Assembly: GCA_937951875.1 (NCBI GenBank)
Contig: CALGAN010000039.1
Location: 1 to 64,000, forward strand
Reading direction: 5' to 3'
Length of the DNA: 64,000 bases
From: an uncultured Alkalilimnicola sp.
GTDB lineage: Bacteria; Pseudomonadota; Gammaproteobacteria; Nitrococcales; AK92
Below the pieces are notes generated by a model that searched no databases, was not told where the DNA came from, and saw only the letters and a program-made list of their open reading frames with translations. Shown one piece after another: positions 26,975-35,465 of the stretch (position 1 is its first letter; every line of letters starts with the position of its first letter). A program made the position numbers and the translations under genes.

Positions 26975-28174
26975 TCACGTGGCGTGCTGAAACGCCGATT
27001 CGGGCACGCCGACCTCGACCCGATTGCGCCCGGCCTGCTTGGCGGCGTAAAGCGCCTGGTCGGCGAGCCGGTAGCTGTGCGGCAGCGCGTCCGGCTCATC
27101 CACCCGCAGCGGTGCGACCCCGAAGCTGGCGGTCACATTGATCTTGATACCGCGTATCTCGAACTCGGTGCGCGCGATCTGCTCTCGAATAGTATTGGCG
27201 ATCTTTACCGCCTCGGCGGTATCGCAGCCGGGCAGCAGTATGAGGAACTCCTCGCCGCCCCAGCGCGCCACCAGATCGGTCGCACGCAAGCGGCTGCGCA
27301 GCGCCGCGGCGAACTCCCGCAGCAGCTCGTCGCCGAACGGATGGCCGTAGAGGTCGTTGATCCGTTTGAAATGGTCGACGTCGGTGATGACGAGGCTGGC
27401 CGTTCCGGCGGCCCGCCTCATGTTGACCATCTCGCGCTGAACCTGCGCTTCGAAACTGCGGCGGTTAGCGAGGCCGGTGAGCGGGTCCAAGGCCGCCAGC
27501 AGCTCCAGCGCCGCGTTCTTCTCCGCCAGCTCGGCCCGCTGCCGCTCGATGTGCGCCCGCTGCCGCGTGGACCGCACGAACGCCGCCCACATCACCGTCG
27601 CCAGGCAGAACCCGATGCTGACCACGGTCAACGAATTGACCCGGCTCGACAGCAGCACCGCCGGGTCGGACTGCAGCCATCCCAACACCACCCAGAACAC
27701 GATCAGCGCCGCCGAGAACGTGCCGAAAGCGACCACCGGGCGCAACAGGAACAGGGCGGCGACCATGACGGTCATCGACAGAAACGGCGTGATCGCCGTG
27801 GTCACCAACTGATCGATGGCGGCCACCGCCATGCCGGCGCAGAGCACCAGCGCCATGGTCCCCCACTGCAGCAGATACTCGACCAAGCCCGGCCGGCCGC
27901 GCGCCGGCGTATGCCAGGCGCCGATGCCCACGATCAGCATGCACAGCAGCGCCGTGGAATGCGCGAGCACCAGGCGCTCGTGCCAGAGCTTCTCGATCTC
28001 GCCCTGGGGCTCGGCCACGACCGCGAAGACGACGATGTGGGCAAGCAGCACGGGTATGGCCAGCAGCGACACGTAGCGCAACCGCCGCACGTTGATGAGA
28101 ACGGCTTTGGCGGCCAGATCGCTGTCGGAAGCGTAGAAAATCCTCCAGATCGTCTTTACCAGCTGCTTTGCCAT
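26975..28174 (-). CDS. Membrane diguanylate cyclase (GGDEF)
   Basis: A 399-residue protein with about six N-terminal membrane helices (roughly 40-215), a short coiled coil (RQRAHIERQRAELAEKNAAL) and a C-terminal GGDEF domain. The active-site loop reads RWGGEEFLILLPG, and the inhibitory site RATD lies exactly five residues before it, so the enzyme should be active and product-inhibited. It makes c-di-GMP from two GTP. The start at 28174 is chosen because upstream residues in the same frame overlap the divergent PepSY gene and look non-coding; the ribosome site is weak. Confidence 0.9.
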   Translation of the reverse strand: MAKQLVKTIWRIFYASDSDLAAKAVLINVRRLRYVSLLAIPVLLAHIVVFAVVAEPQGEIEKLWHERLVLAHSTALLCMLIVGIGAWHTPARGRPGLVEYLLQWGTMALVLCAGMAVAAIDQLVTTAITPFLSMTVMVAALFLLRPVVAFGTFSAALIVFWVVLGWLQSDPAVLLSSRVNSLTVVSIGFCLATVMWAAFVRSTRQRAHIERQRAELAEKNAALELLAALDPLTGLANRRSFEAQVQREMVNMRRAAGTASLVITDVDHFKRINDLYGHPFGDELLREFAAALRSRLRATDLVARWGGEEFLILLPGCDTAEAVKIANTIREQIARTEFEIRGIKINVTASFGVAPLRVDEPDALPHSYRLADQALYAAKQAGRNRVEVGVPESAFQHAT

Positions 28175-28325
28175 TCCCACCCCGCTGCCTCTGCGGTTCT
28201 CACCAACGACCGCCGCCCGTGTCGGGCCGCGAGTATACGCCAGCCATGGACACCACCCATCCAGGTTTTTCTCCGGGAGAAGCGCCCACATACTGCTTTG
28301 AACCCACACGATGAGGAGATCGGCA

Positions 28326-28613
28326 GTGCTGTCGACAACGAAGATGATCGCTGGCGCGCTCGCGGGCGTCCTGCTGGCGGCGGGCGCGACCCAAGCCGCG
28401 TCGCCTGGGCGGGCCGGCGGTTCGGCCACCATCACCGTGGAGGAAGCGCAGCGCATAGCCACCGAGCGCGTGCCCGGCAGGGTCGAGGAAGCGGAGCTGG
28501 AGAACCGCGGCGGCCGCGTCGTCTGGGAGGTGGAAATCGAGCTCGGCAACGGCGAGGACCGGGAAGTCATCATCGACGCCCGCACCGGCGAGGTGCTGTC
28601 GGTCGACGATTGA
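28326..28613 (+). CDS. Small secreted PepSY-domain protein
   Basis: A 95-residue protein with a GTG start, preferred over ATG 28311 because GAGGAG lies 6 bases before the GTG. The N-terminus is a signal peptide (MIAGALAGVLLAAGATQAA). The mature part is one PepSY domain: TITVEEAQRIATERVPGRVEEAELE, then VVWEVEIELGNGEDREVIIDARTGEV (read in two strands). PepSY proteins are periplasmic and often modulate proteases or sensor kinases. No partner is adjacent. A GC-rich hairpin follows. Confidence 0.85.
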   Translation: MLSTTKMIAGALAGVLLAAGATQAASPGRAGGSATITVEEAQRIATERVPGRVEEAELENRGGRVVWEVEIELGNGEDREVIIDARTGEVLSVDD

Positions 28614-28625
28614 CCGCCCGCCGCG

Positions 28626-28645
28626 GCGGAGCGGCCGCGCTCCGC
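28626..28645. terminator. Hairpin between PepSY and beta-lactamase genes
   Basis: GCGGAGCG-GCCG-CGCTCCGC forms a perfect 8-bp stem between two convergent stops that are only 37 bases apart. Confidence 0.5.
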
Positions 28646-28650
28646 TCACG

Positions 28651-29442
28651 TTAGAGGGCGCCGAGGGCGCGCAGGCTGGCCCGCCCCAGCTCCATGCGTC
28701 TGGCGGCGTCCTCGGCGTTTTTCATATCCATGTTCAGCGCGAAGCAGTACGGCCGCGCCCCTTTCTCCACCCAGCCCACCCACCAGCCGGTCTGAGGCTG
28801 GACATCCATCGCCCAACCGGTCTTGCCGTACAGAGTCCAGCCGTCGCCCTGCTCCAGGCGGACGATCTCCCGCACCGCCGTCTGCGCCCGCTCGGGGAAC
28901 GGCAGCTGGCCGCGCGCCAGCCGGCACAGGAAGCGGACCTGCTCCAGGGCGCTGATCCGCAGCGGTCCCTCCAGCCAGAACCGGTCCACCACGCCGCCGG
29001 TCTCGCCGTTGCCGTAATCCAGCGCGGCCAGCTGCGCGCGCATGCGCTCCAGGCCGATGCGCCGCGCCAGCTCCTGGTAGATCGGCACGTTCGACACTCG
29101 GATCGCCTCGCGCAGGCTCATGTCCTGCTCCCACTGCTTGATCCACTGCGGCCGGCCGCCGTAGGGCAGCACTTCGTCGACATCGCGCACCGCGCCGACG
29201 CTCAAACCGATCAGCGTGTGCGGGATCTTGAAGGTGGACGCCGGCACCAGGCGACGCTCGGCACGCTCGCGGTCATGGCCGACGTAGCGCTCGGCGGCGG
29301 CGTCGTAGAGCACGAACGTGCCCTCTACGCCCTGCGCGCGAAACAACGCGCCGACCTCGGGGCTATCCCGCCAATCGAGCGCGGCCGCCTGGCCGGCCGC
29401 CGCCAGCGCGGCGGCAACGATCACGTGCTTCAACCGCTTCAT
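28651..29442 (-). CDS. Class D (OXA-type) beta-lactamase
   Basis: A 263-residue exported serine beta-lactamase. The signal peptide is MKRLKHVIVAAALAAAGQAAA. Class D motifs are all present: S69TFK72, S117NV119, Y143GN145, W156 in RFWLEGP and K207TG209. It opens penicillin-type rings through an acyl-enzyme intermediate with a carboxylated Lys72. Length is normal. GAGGAAGC precedes the ATG. It lies 62 bases downstream of the TauE gene in the same orientation, so it may be read from the upstream oxidation operon. GC content matches the flanks, arguing for a resident gene. The exact OXA group cannot be named. Confidence 0.92.
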   Translation of the reverse strand: MKRLKHVIVAAALAAAGQAAALDWRDSPEVGALFRAQGVEGTFVLYDAAAERYVGHDRERAERRLVPASTFKIPHTLIGLSVGAVRDVDEVLPYGGRPQWIKQWEQDMSLREAIRVSNVPIYQELARRIGLERMRAQLAALDYGNGETGGVVDRFWLEGPLRISALEQVRFLCRLARGQLPFPERAQTAVREIVRLEQGDGWTLYGKTGWAMDVQPQTGWWVGWVEKGARPYCFALNMDMKNAEDAARRMELGRASLRALGAL

Positions 29443-29504
29443 GCTTCCTCGCCAATCTCGGCGGATCGAACCGTCCCGCATCCCGCGCATGATAGCGCGG
29501 CGCG

Positions 29505-30233
29505 CTAGGCCGGCACGATCAGGGCCGCGCCGGTCACCGCCAGCGCCGCGAACACCAGCCGGCGGAAGCGCAGCTCGTCGACGCGGCGATGCAGCCATTC
29601 GCCGACCACGATGCCGATCAGCACCAGCGGCAGATAGCCCATCACCCGCGGCAACGCCGGCCACAGCGAGCCGTCCACGGCGAACATCACCGTCAGCAGG
29701 CTGTTGAGGCTGAACCAGACCGCGATCAGCGTCGCCCGCAGCGCGCTCTTGTCCAGGGGGCTGCCGGCCAGGGCGAAGGCCAGCAGCGGCCCGCCGGAGG
29801 CGAACAGCCCATGGGTGGTGCCCGCCCCCAGCATCAGCGCGGCGCCGACCGCCGGCCGGTGCGGCCGCGGCACACCGCCGCGCAGCCGCCACAGCTCACG
29901 TCCGGCGAACCCGACGATCAGCACGCCGAGCATGACCCGCAGCGGCGCCCCGCTCAGCACCGGCCGCAGCAGATAGCCGAGCGCGGTGCCGACGGTCATC
30001 AGCGGCAGTATGCGCCCGAACAACGTCGGCCGGTCGATGCGACGGCGGTGGCGAATGGTGAGATAGCCGCTCATGACGATGTTGAGCGGCACCAGCACCG
30101 GCAGCATCGCCGTAATCGGCAGCAGCAGAGCGCCGAGCGATAGCGCGATGACGATGCTACCGAAGCCGGTGACCGCCTCGACCGTGTACGCCAGCAGGAC
30201 GAACAGCCCCAGCCAGCTCCAGGGATCGCTCAC
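29505..30233 (-). CDS. TauE/SafE family membrane exporter
   Basis: A 242-residue membrane protein with about eight helices. The GTG start (GTGAGC) overlaps the stop of the upstream SDR by 4 bases (GTGA), so translation is coupled. The typical TauE/SafE pattern is visible: TVEAVTGFGSIVIALSLGALL, then VPLNIVMSGYLTIRHRRRID and GAGTTHGLFASGGPLLA. Members export sulfite, sulfoacetate or other anions. Its place in an FMO/SDR operon hints at export of an oxidised organic or sulfur product (inference). Confidence 0.85.
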   Translation of the reverse strand: MSDPWSWLGLFVLLAYTVEAVTGFGSIVIALSLGALLLPITAMLPVLVPLNIVMSGYLTIRHRRRIDRPTLFGRILPLMTVGTALGYLLRPVLSGAPLRVMLGVLIVGFAGRELWRLRGGVPRPHRPAVGAALMLGAGTTHGLFASGGPLLAFALAGSPLDKSALRATLIAVWFSLNSLLTVMFAVDGSLWPALPRVMGYLPLVLIGIVVGEWLHRRVDELRFRRLVFAALAVTGAALIVPA

Positions 30234-31018
30234 TGCTCCAGCTCCACCGCGAACTTGCGGGTCATCAGCCGCAGGTAGACGTCCGGCGCCAGCTGCCACA
30301 GCGTCCGGGCGAACACGCTCAGCCCGTCGGAGTACAACCGCCGGCGCCGCCGCTCCAGGGCACGAACGATACGCGCCGCCATCCACTCGGGGCTCTTCGG
30401 CACGCCGGCCACCGAGCGCGCGTGGCGCGCCGGGCGGCCGTCGAAGCCCAGGGCGTTGCGCTCGATGGGCGTGGCGAGGAAGCTCGGATAGACCATCAGC
30501 ACGTGCACGCCGTAGCGCCGCTGCTCGCAGCGCAGCACCTCGAAGCTCTGCGCCAGCGCGCTCTTGGCGGCGCAGTAGGCGGCCCGCCCCAGCAGCGGCA
30601 TCCAACCGGCCATGGAGCCGATGTTGACGATGCTGCCGCGGTGATGCTGCAGCTGCGGCAACGCCGCCAGCGCCAGCTCCAGCGGCGCTTGCCAGTCCAC
30701 CTGCATCACCCGGCGCAGCACCGCCGGATCGGTCTTGGCCGCCAGCGAGCGGTGGGTGATGCCGGCGTTGTTGACCAGCACCGCCACCCCGCCGAACAGC
30801 TCCCGGGCGGCGTCCAGCAGCGCCTGCTGATGGTCGGTGTCGACGATATCGCCGGCCAGCCAGGCCACCCGCCGCTCGTCGCCGAGTTCGGCGGCGGTGG
30901 CCGCCAGCCCCGCCTGGTCCAGATCGGCCAGCAGCAAGCTGTCGCCGCGCCGATAGAAGGCATGCGCCAGCGCCCGCCCCAGGCCGCTGCCGGCTCCGGT
31001 GATCAGCACGCAGCTCAT
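30230..31018 (-). CDS. SDR family NAD(P)-dependent oxidoreductase
   Basis: A 262-residue classical SDR: TGAGSGLG near the start, NNAG in VLVNNAGITHRSL, Ser in NIGSMAGWMP and the catalytic YCAAK. The C-terminus carries a basic stretch (RALERRRRRLYSDG) and a hydrophobic tail often seen in sterol/retinol-type SDRs. It overlaps the upstream epimerase stop (ATGA) and the downstream TauE start (GTGA) by 4 bases each, a tight operon. It probably oxidises a hydroxyl or reduces a ketone of the same substrate handled by the FMO. Confidence 0.9.
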   Translation of the reverse strand: MSCVLITGAGSGLGRALAHAFYRRGDSLLLADLDQAGLAATAAELGDERRVAWLAGDIVDTDHQQALLDAARELFGGVAVLVNNAGITHRSLAAKTDPAVLRRVMQVDWQAPLELALAALPQLQHHRGSIVNIGSMAGWMPLLGRAAYCAAKSALAQSFEVLRCEQRRYGVHVLMVYPSFLATPIERNALGFDGRPARHARSVAGVPKSPEWMAARIVRALERRRRRLYSDGLSVFARTLWQLAPDVYLRLMTRKFAVELEQ

Positions 31019-31953
31019 AGCTCGCCCCGTGCCCGCGCGTGCTCGACGTAGAAGCGGAAGGTTTCCTCGGAGGTCTTCTGCGGCCGGTAGCCGAACTCCT
31101 CCTTCAACCGCCGGTTGCTCAGCACCGGCCGGTAGCGCAGGAAGTTGACCTGCTCGGGCCCGTAGCGGCCGACGCCGAGCCGGCGGCCGAGCCAGAGCGC
31201 GCTCTTGATCAGCCAGGCCGGCAGCGCCAGCACCGGCTTGCCGAGAATGGCGGCGATCTCGTGGATAGTAAGCGCCCCATCCCCGGCCATGTTGTAGATG
31301 CCGGTCCGATCCGCGCGGATGCCCTGCTCGATCGCCCGCACCACGTCCTCGTCCCAGATGAACACGAACGGCGAGTCGCTGCCGCGCACCGCCAGCAGCC
31401 GCCGCGCCCGGAACAGATTAGTGATGAGGTTGCTGGTATTGGCGCCGAGGATGGTGCCAGGGCGGAAGATCAGCTGCCGCAGCTGCGGATGGCGCTGGCG
31501 GTAGTCGACCAGCAGCTCCTCGATCTGGCGCTTGTGGTCGGAGTAGGCGAACTCGGGGTTGCCGCGCAGCGGCTGGTCCTCGTCGATCCAGGCCGGGTTG
31601 TCTGGGTAATAGCCGTAGGCGGCGCCCGAGCTGGTGATGGTGATGTGGCCGACGCCCGCCTCCAAGCAGGCGCGCAGCACGTTGCGGGTGCCGTTGACGT
31701 CGATGTCGAACTCGCGCGCGCGATCGTTGCCGGTGTCCAGCACCGAGGCCAGATGCACCACGTGGCTGATGCGCTCGGCCTTGAACAGATCGGCCAGCCC
31801 CGGATCGCGCACGTCCATGACCACGATGCGGAACGGCAGATCCTCGCGGCCGCGGATGTCGATGCCGACCACGTGGAAATCGCGACAGAGCCGGCTGCCG
31901 AGCAAGCCGCCGACGTAGCCGGCGGCGCCGGTTATGAGCACTCGTCTGGTCAC
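31015..31953 (-). CDS. NAD-dependent epimerase/dehydratase (extended SDR)
   Basis: A 312-residue extended SDR with GAAGYVGGLLG (about 9-19), a nucleotide-binding aspartate in GIDIRGRE, the catalytic segment ITSSGAAYG and YSDHK (Tyr-x3-Lys), and RPGTILGAN. The family spans sugar epimerases and 3-beta-hydroxysteroid-type dehydrogenases; lipid or sterol alcohols fit the neighbours better than sugars, but this is inference. It begins 38 bases after the SBF symporter and overlaps the next SDR by 4 bases. Confidence 0.88.
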   Translation of the reverse strand: MTRRVLITGAAGYVGGLLGSRLCRDFHVVGIDIRGREDLPFRIVVMDVRDPGLADLFKAERISHVVHLASVLDTGNDRAREFDIDVNGTRNVLRACLEAGVGHITITSSGAAYGYYPDNPAWIDEDQPLRGNPEFAYSDHKRQIEELLVDYRQRHPQLRQLIFRPGTILGANTSNLITNLFRARRLLAVRGSDSPFVFIWDEDVVRAIEQGIRADRTGIYNMAGDGALTIHEIAAILGKPVLALPAWLIKSALWLGRRLGVGRYGPEQVNFLRYRPVLSNRRLKEEFGYRPQKTSEETFRFYVEHARARGEL

Positions 31954-31991
31954 AGCGGAAAAGCTCCCCCGGGAAACGTCTCGTTATCGTT

Positions 31992-32924
31992 CTATCGATG
32001 CCGCGCCCCCGCCGAGGCGGCGACCGCCGCGGCCGGCACGGGCATGCGCGACCAGACGGTGGCCAGGAACAGCCCCGACACCAGATGCCACACGCCCCAG
32101 AAGGCGGTGATCAGCATCATGCCGCCGGCCTCGGGCATGAAGGTGAACAGGATCACCAGGCCCAGCCCCGAGTTCTGGATGCCGACCTCCAGGGTCACGG
32201 CGCGCCGGTCGGGCGTCGGCAAGCGCATCAGCCAGCCCATGACCGCGCCCAGGGCCAGGGCCAGGGTGTTGTGCGCCACCACCAGCCAGAAGAAGGTGTG
32301 GAAGCGCTCGATGAACAGGCCGTAGTTGTTGAAGAAAGCGATGCCGACGAAAGTCAGGAACACCAGCAGCGCCGCCTTGCGCAGCGGCTTCTCCACCCGC
32401 GCCGACAAGTTGGGAAAGCGCTGCCCGATCCACATGCCCAGCAGCAGCGGCACGCCCAACACCAGCAACACCAGCAGCAGCAGCTCCACCGGATCGACGG
32501 CGATGCTGGTGAGCAGCCCGCGGGTGTAGGGGTTGAGGTAGCCATACAGCGCGAAGTTGAGCGGGGTGAGCACCGCCGCCGCCAGGCTGGAGACAGCGGT
32601 CATGCTCACCGACACCGCCACGTTGCCGCGCGCCAGCCAGGTCATGATGTTGGAGAACGACCCACCTGGGCAGGCCGCCACCAGGATCATGCCCAGCGCC
32701 AGCTCCGGATCGATGCGGAATGCCCAGGTGACCAGGCAGGTGCCCGCCGGCAGCAGCAGGAACTGCGCGAACAGCCCGGCGAACGGCGCGCGCGGCGAGA
32801 GCAGGATGCGCTTGAAGTCCGCCGGCCGCAGCTCCAGCGACACGCCGAACATCATCAGCGCCAGAATGGCGTTGAGAAGCACCAGGCTGGCCGGATCGAA
32901 CTTGATGGGAATGGCGCCGCTCAT
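31992..32924 (-). CDS. Bile acid:sodium symporter family (SBF) transporter
   Basis: A 310-residue membrane protein with about nine to ten helices. LNAILALMMFGVSLELRPADF, then VAACPGGSFSNIMTWLARGN (the sodium-site region) and TLEVGIQNSGLGLVI near the C-terminal half are signature stretches of the SBF/ASBT fold. It should import an organic anion with sodium. Its ribosome site AAGGAGG overlaps the FMO stop codon, so the two are co-translated. In context it may take up the substrate of the monooxygenase and SDR enzymes. Confidence 0.9.
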   Translation of the reverse strand: MSGAIPIKFDPASLVLLNAILALMMFGVSLELRPADFKRILLSPRAPFAGLFAQFLLLPAGTCLVTWAFRIDPELALGMILVAACPGGSFSNIMTWLARGNVAVSVSMTAVSSLAAAVLTPLNFALYGYLNPYTRGLLTSIAVDPVELLLLVLLVLGVPLLLGMWIGQRFPNLSARVEKPLRKAALLVFLTFVGIAFFNNYGLFIERFHTFFWLVVAHNTLALALGAVMGWLMRLPTPDRRAVTLEVGIQNSGLGLVILFTFMPEAGGMMLITAFWGVWHLVSGLFLATVWSRMPVPAAAVAASAGARHR

Positions 32925-32935
32925 GTCGTCCCTCC

Positions 32936-34270
32936 TTAGATCGCCCGCTTAGCGGCGCCGGCCGCCGGCGGCAGCGTCACCGCCGCGCGCAACCGGCGCA
33001 CGTGGCCGCGCACCACCTTGCGGTAACTGTCCTTGTGCACGTAGTAGGCCATGCGTTCGAGCTTCAGGTAGCGATAGCCGCCGTCGACGCGGGTGGTGGC
33101 CAGCCGGCGCTTGAGCTCCTGCAGCTCGCGCGCCGCCGGCGCGCCCTCGCGCAGCGCGCGGATGAACAGCGCCACCATCTCGGCCTGCTCGTTGCGCCCC
33201 TCCCAGCCCAGGCCGGCGGCCTCCACCATGCCCAGCACGAACAGATTGTCGTAGCGCGGGTGGAACACGTTCAGGTAGAGCTGCGGCGCGCCGGCGTCCT
33301 GCGGCCAGTTGAGCTCGGCGCGGTCGATGAACGGGTAGTGCAGCTTGTAGCCGGTGGCGAGCAGGATCAGGTCGTACTCGCCGCGGCTGCCGTCCTTGAA
33401 GGTGACGGTATGACCGTCGATGGCGGCGATGTCGGGACGCGGGCCGATGTCGCCCTGGCCGATGTGATGCAGGATCAGCGAGTTCATCACCGGATGCGAC
33501 TCGTACATCCGGTAGTCCGGATCCGGCAGGCCGTACTGCGAGGGCTTGCCCATGACCGCCCGCACCAGCAAACCGTCCAGGAACTGCTTGAGGGGGCGCG
33601 GCAGCGTCAAGCGGCCGCCGATGGTGTCGGTGGGCTTGCCGAAGATGAACTTGGGCACGAAGTAGTAGCCGCGCCGCACCGAGATATCCACCTTGCGCGC
33701 GTGGTGCACGGCGTCCACGGCGATGTCAGCACCCGAGTTGCCGCAGCCGACGATCAGCACGCGCTTGCCCTTGAAGATCTCCGGTGAGCGGTAGCTACAG
33801 GAGTGCATCAGCTCGCCGGCGAACTGCCCCGGCAGCTCCGGGATGTTGGGATGGTGCAGCGTGCCGTTGGCGATCAGCACCCCGTCGAAGCGCTGCACCT
33901 GCCGCTCGCCCTCCGCCTCGGTGGTCACCAACCAGCCGTCGCCGTCGCGCTCGACCCAGACGACCCGGGTGGCGAACCGGTAATGGCGGTAGAGATCGAA
34001 ATGGCGGGCGTAGTCGCGAAAGTACTGCCGCATCTCGGAATGATGCGGATAGGTGGCCACCGAGGCGGGGATCGGAAATTCGGCGAACTCGGTGGTGCTC
34101 TTCGACGAGATCAGGTGGGCCGTCTCGTACATGGTGCTGTGGGGATTGTCGATGTCCCACAGCCCGCCGACGTCGCTATGCTGCTCGAAACCGACGAACG
34201 GAATGTCGTACTTGCACAAATTGCGTGCTGCGGCCAATCCCATTGGACCGGCGCCGATCACCGCGTACAT
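32936..34270 (-). CDS. Flavin-containing monooxygenase
   Basis: A 444-residue FAD/NADPH enzyme, first gene of the minus-strand operon. FAD motif GAGPMG (6-11), second dinucleotide motif GCGNSG and LLATGYKLHYPF are present. The identifying stretch is FAGELMHSCSYRSP, that is FxGxxxHxxxY. Baeyer-Villiger enzymes have HxxxW here, so an N-/S-oxidising FMO is somewhat more likely, though BVMO-like activity occurs in FMO members. The divergent AraC gene and promoter repeats lie upstream. Length is normal. Confidence 0.9.
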   Translation of the reverse strand: MYAVIGAGPMGLAAARNLCKYDIPFVGFEQHSDVGGLWDIDNPHSTMYETAHLISSKSTTEFAEFPIPASVATYPHHSEMRQYFRDYARHFDLYRHYRFATRVVWVERDGDGWLVTTEAEGERQVQRFDGVLIANGTLHHPNIPELPGQFAGELMHSCSYRSPEIFKGKRVLIVGCGNSGADIAVDAVHHARKVDISVRRGYYFVPKFIFGKPTDTIGGRLTLPRPLKQFLDGLLVRAVMGKPSQYGLPDPDYRMYESHPVMNSLILHHIGQGDIGPRPDIAAIDGHTVTFKDGSRGEYDLILLATGYKLHYPFIDRAELNWPQDAGAPQLYLNVFHPRYDNLFVLGMVEAAGLGWEGRNEQAEMVALFIRALREGAPAARELQELKRRLATTRVDGGYRYLKLERMAYYVHKDSYRKVVRGHVRRLRAAVTLPPAAGAAKRAI

Positions 34271-34337
34271 GCCGCGCCTCCTCCCCCGCTATTTCGTTAT
34301 TCTTAGGTTTTCTTTAGAAACCCTGTTCACTCAGGGT

Positions 34338-34397
34338 AAAACAGGACGCGGCGATAGAAACGGCGAAAACGGGACTTCCACGCGGACAATTCGGGAC
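34338..34397. promoter_or_regulatory. Three decamer repeats, candidate AraC operator
   Basis: AAAACAGGAC (34338), AAAACGGGAC (34366) and AATTCGGGAC (34388) are direct repeats in the 142-base gap between the divergent FMO operon and AraC gene. The last two are 22 bases apart start to start, close to the ~21-base spacing AraC-family dimers favour; the first pair is 28 apart. They are all in the AraC-gene orientation. Confidence 0.5.
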
Positions 34398-34412
34398 GTG
34401 GGTCATACGGCC

Positions 34413-35399
34413 ATGACCAGAGCTCCGACCGTCACCCTGCGCTTGTCGCAGGCCATCGTGCAGGCCGCCGAACGACTGGGCATTCCCCTGCCGGCCGAGC
34501 TGCTGGCCCGGCTCCAGGCGCTGCCGGCGCGGGTGCCGCTGTCGATGCAGGACACGCTCTGGCAAGCCATCGCCGCCGCCGAGCCGGACCCGCTGATCGG
34601 GTTGCGCATCGGGCTGGAGATCCAAGTCGGCCACCTGGACAGCGCCGGGCTGCTGCTGATGAGCTGTGACACCGTCAGCGATGCGCTGGCAGCGCTGATC
34701 GAGTACTTCCCCATCATCGGCGAGGGCAGCCAGCTGGAGATCGCCGAGGAAGCCGCCGGCATCCGGCTGCGCTACCACCCCGGCTACGAGGTCTGCCGCA
34801 CGCTCCGCACCGAAGCGGCCCTGGGCTGTTTCGTCGGCCTGTCGCGCTGGATGAGCGGCGACCGGGTGAGCCCGGCGGAAGTGTGCTTCGCCCATCCACC
34901 CGGCGACGCGGCGGAACGCTACCAGGCCCTGCTCCACTGCCCGGTGCGGTTCGGCGCCGATGGCTACAGCCTGCTGTACGCGCGGCGCGATCTGTCGGTG
35001 CCGCTGATCCAGGCCAACGCCATCATGCGCGCGCACCTGCAGCGCGCCGCCGACGAGATGCTGGCCTCGCTGTCGGCGCGAGGCCTGGGCGCGCAAGTCG
35101 AGATGCTGGTGCGCCACCACCCGCACTGGGGCAAGGAGCGCGTCGCCGAGCTGCTCGGCATGAGCGGCCGCCACCTCAACCGGCGGCTGGCGCAGGAAGG
35201 CACGTCGTTCAAGCTGCTGCGCGACACCACGCTATTCCAGATGGCCGCCGAGCGCCTGCGTCGCGGCGAGCGCCTGCGGGAACTGGCCGAGGAGCTGGGA
35301 TTTTCCGACGAGAGCGCCTTCGCCAAGGCCTTCCGCCGCTGGGCCGGGGTCAGCCCCACCCAGTTCCGCGCCCAGCACCGCGAACCCGACAACGGCTGA
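34413..35399 (+). CDS. AraC family transcriptional regulator (arabinose-binding-like N-domain)
   Basis: A 328-residue regulator. The N-terminal ~200 residues match the Arabinose_bd-like domain found in OruR/ArgR-type and lipid-catabolism AraC proteins (LGIPLPAELLARL, DSAGLLLMSCDTVSDALAAL). The C-terminal double helix-turn-helix is RVAELLGMSGRHLNRRLAQEG and LAEELGFSDESAFAKAFRRW. It is divergent from the FMO operon and is its obvious candidate regulator. The ATG at 34413 begins the domain; no strong ribosome site is seen and GTG 34398 is possible. Confidence 0.9.
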   Translation: MTRAPTVTLRLSQAIVQAAERLGIPLPAELLARLQALPARVPLSMQDTLWQAIAAAEPDPLIGLRIGLEIQVGHLDSAGLLLMSCDTVSDALAALIEYFPIIGEGSQLEIAEEAAGIRLRYHPGYEVCRTLRTEAALGCFVGLSRWMSGDRVSPAEVCFAHPPGDAAERYQALLHCPVRFGADGYSLLYARRDLSVPLIQANAIMRAHLQRAADEMLASLSARGLGAQVEMLVRHHPHWGKERVAELLGMSGRHLNRRLAQEGTSFKLLRDTTLFQMAAERLRRGERLRELAEELGFSDESAFAKAFRRWAGVSPTQFRAQHREPDNG

Positions 35400-35465
35400 A
35401 ACGCGAATTTTCAGCCATATGGACCGGCCGCTCCTGTACGCCGAACTGCCGCGCGGCGACGCCGC

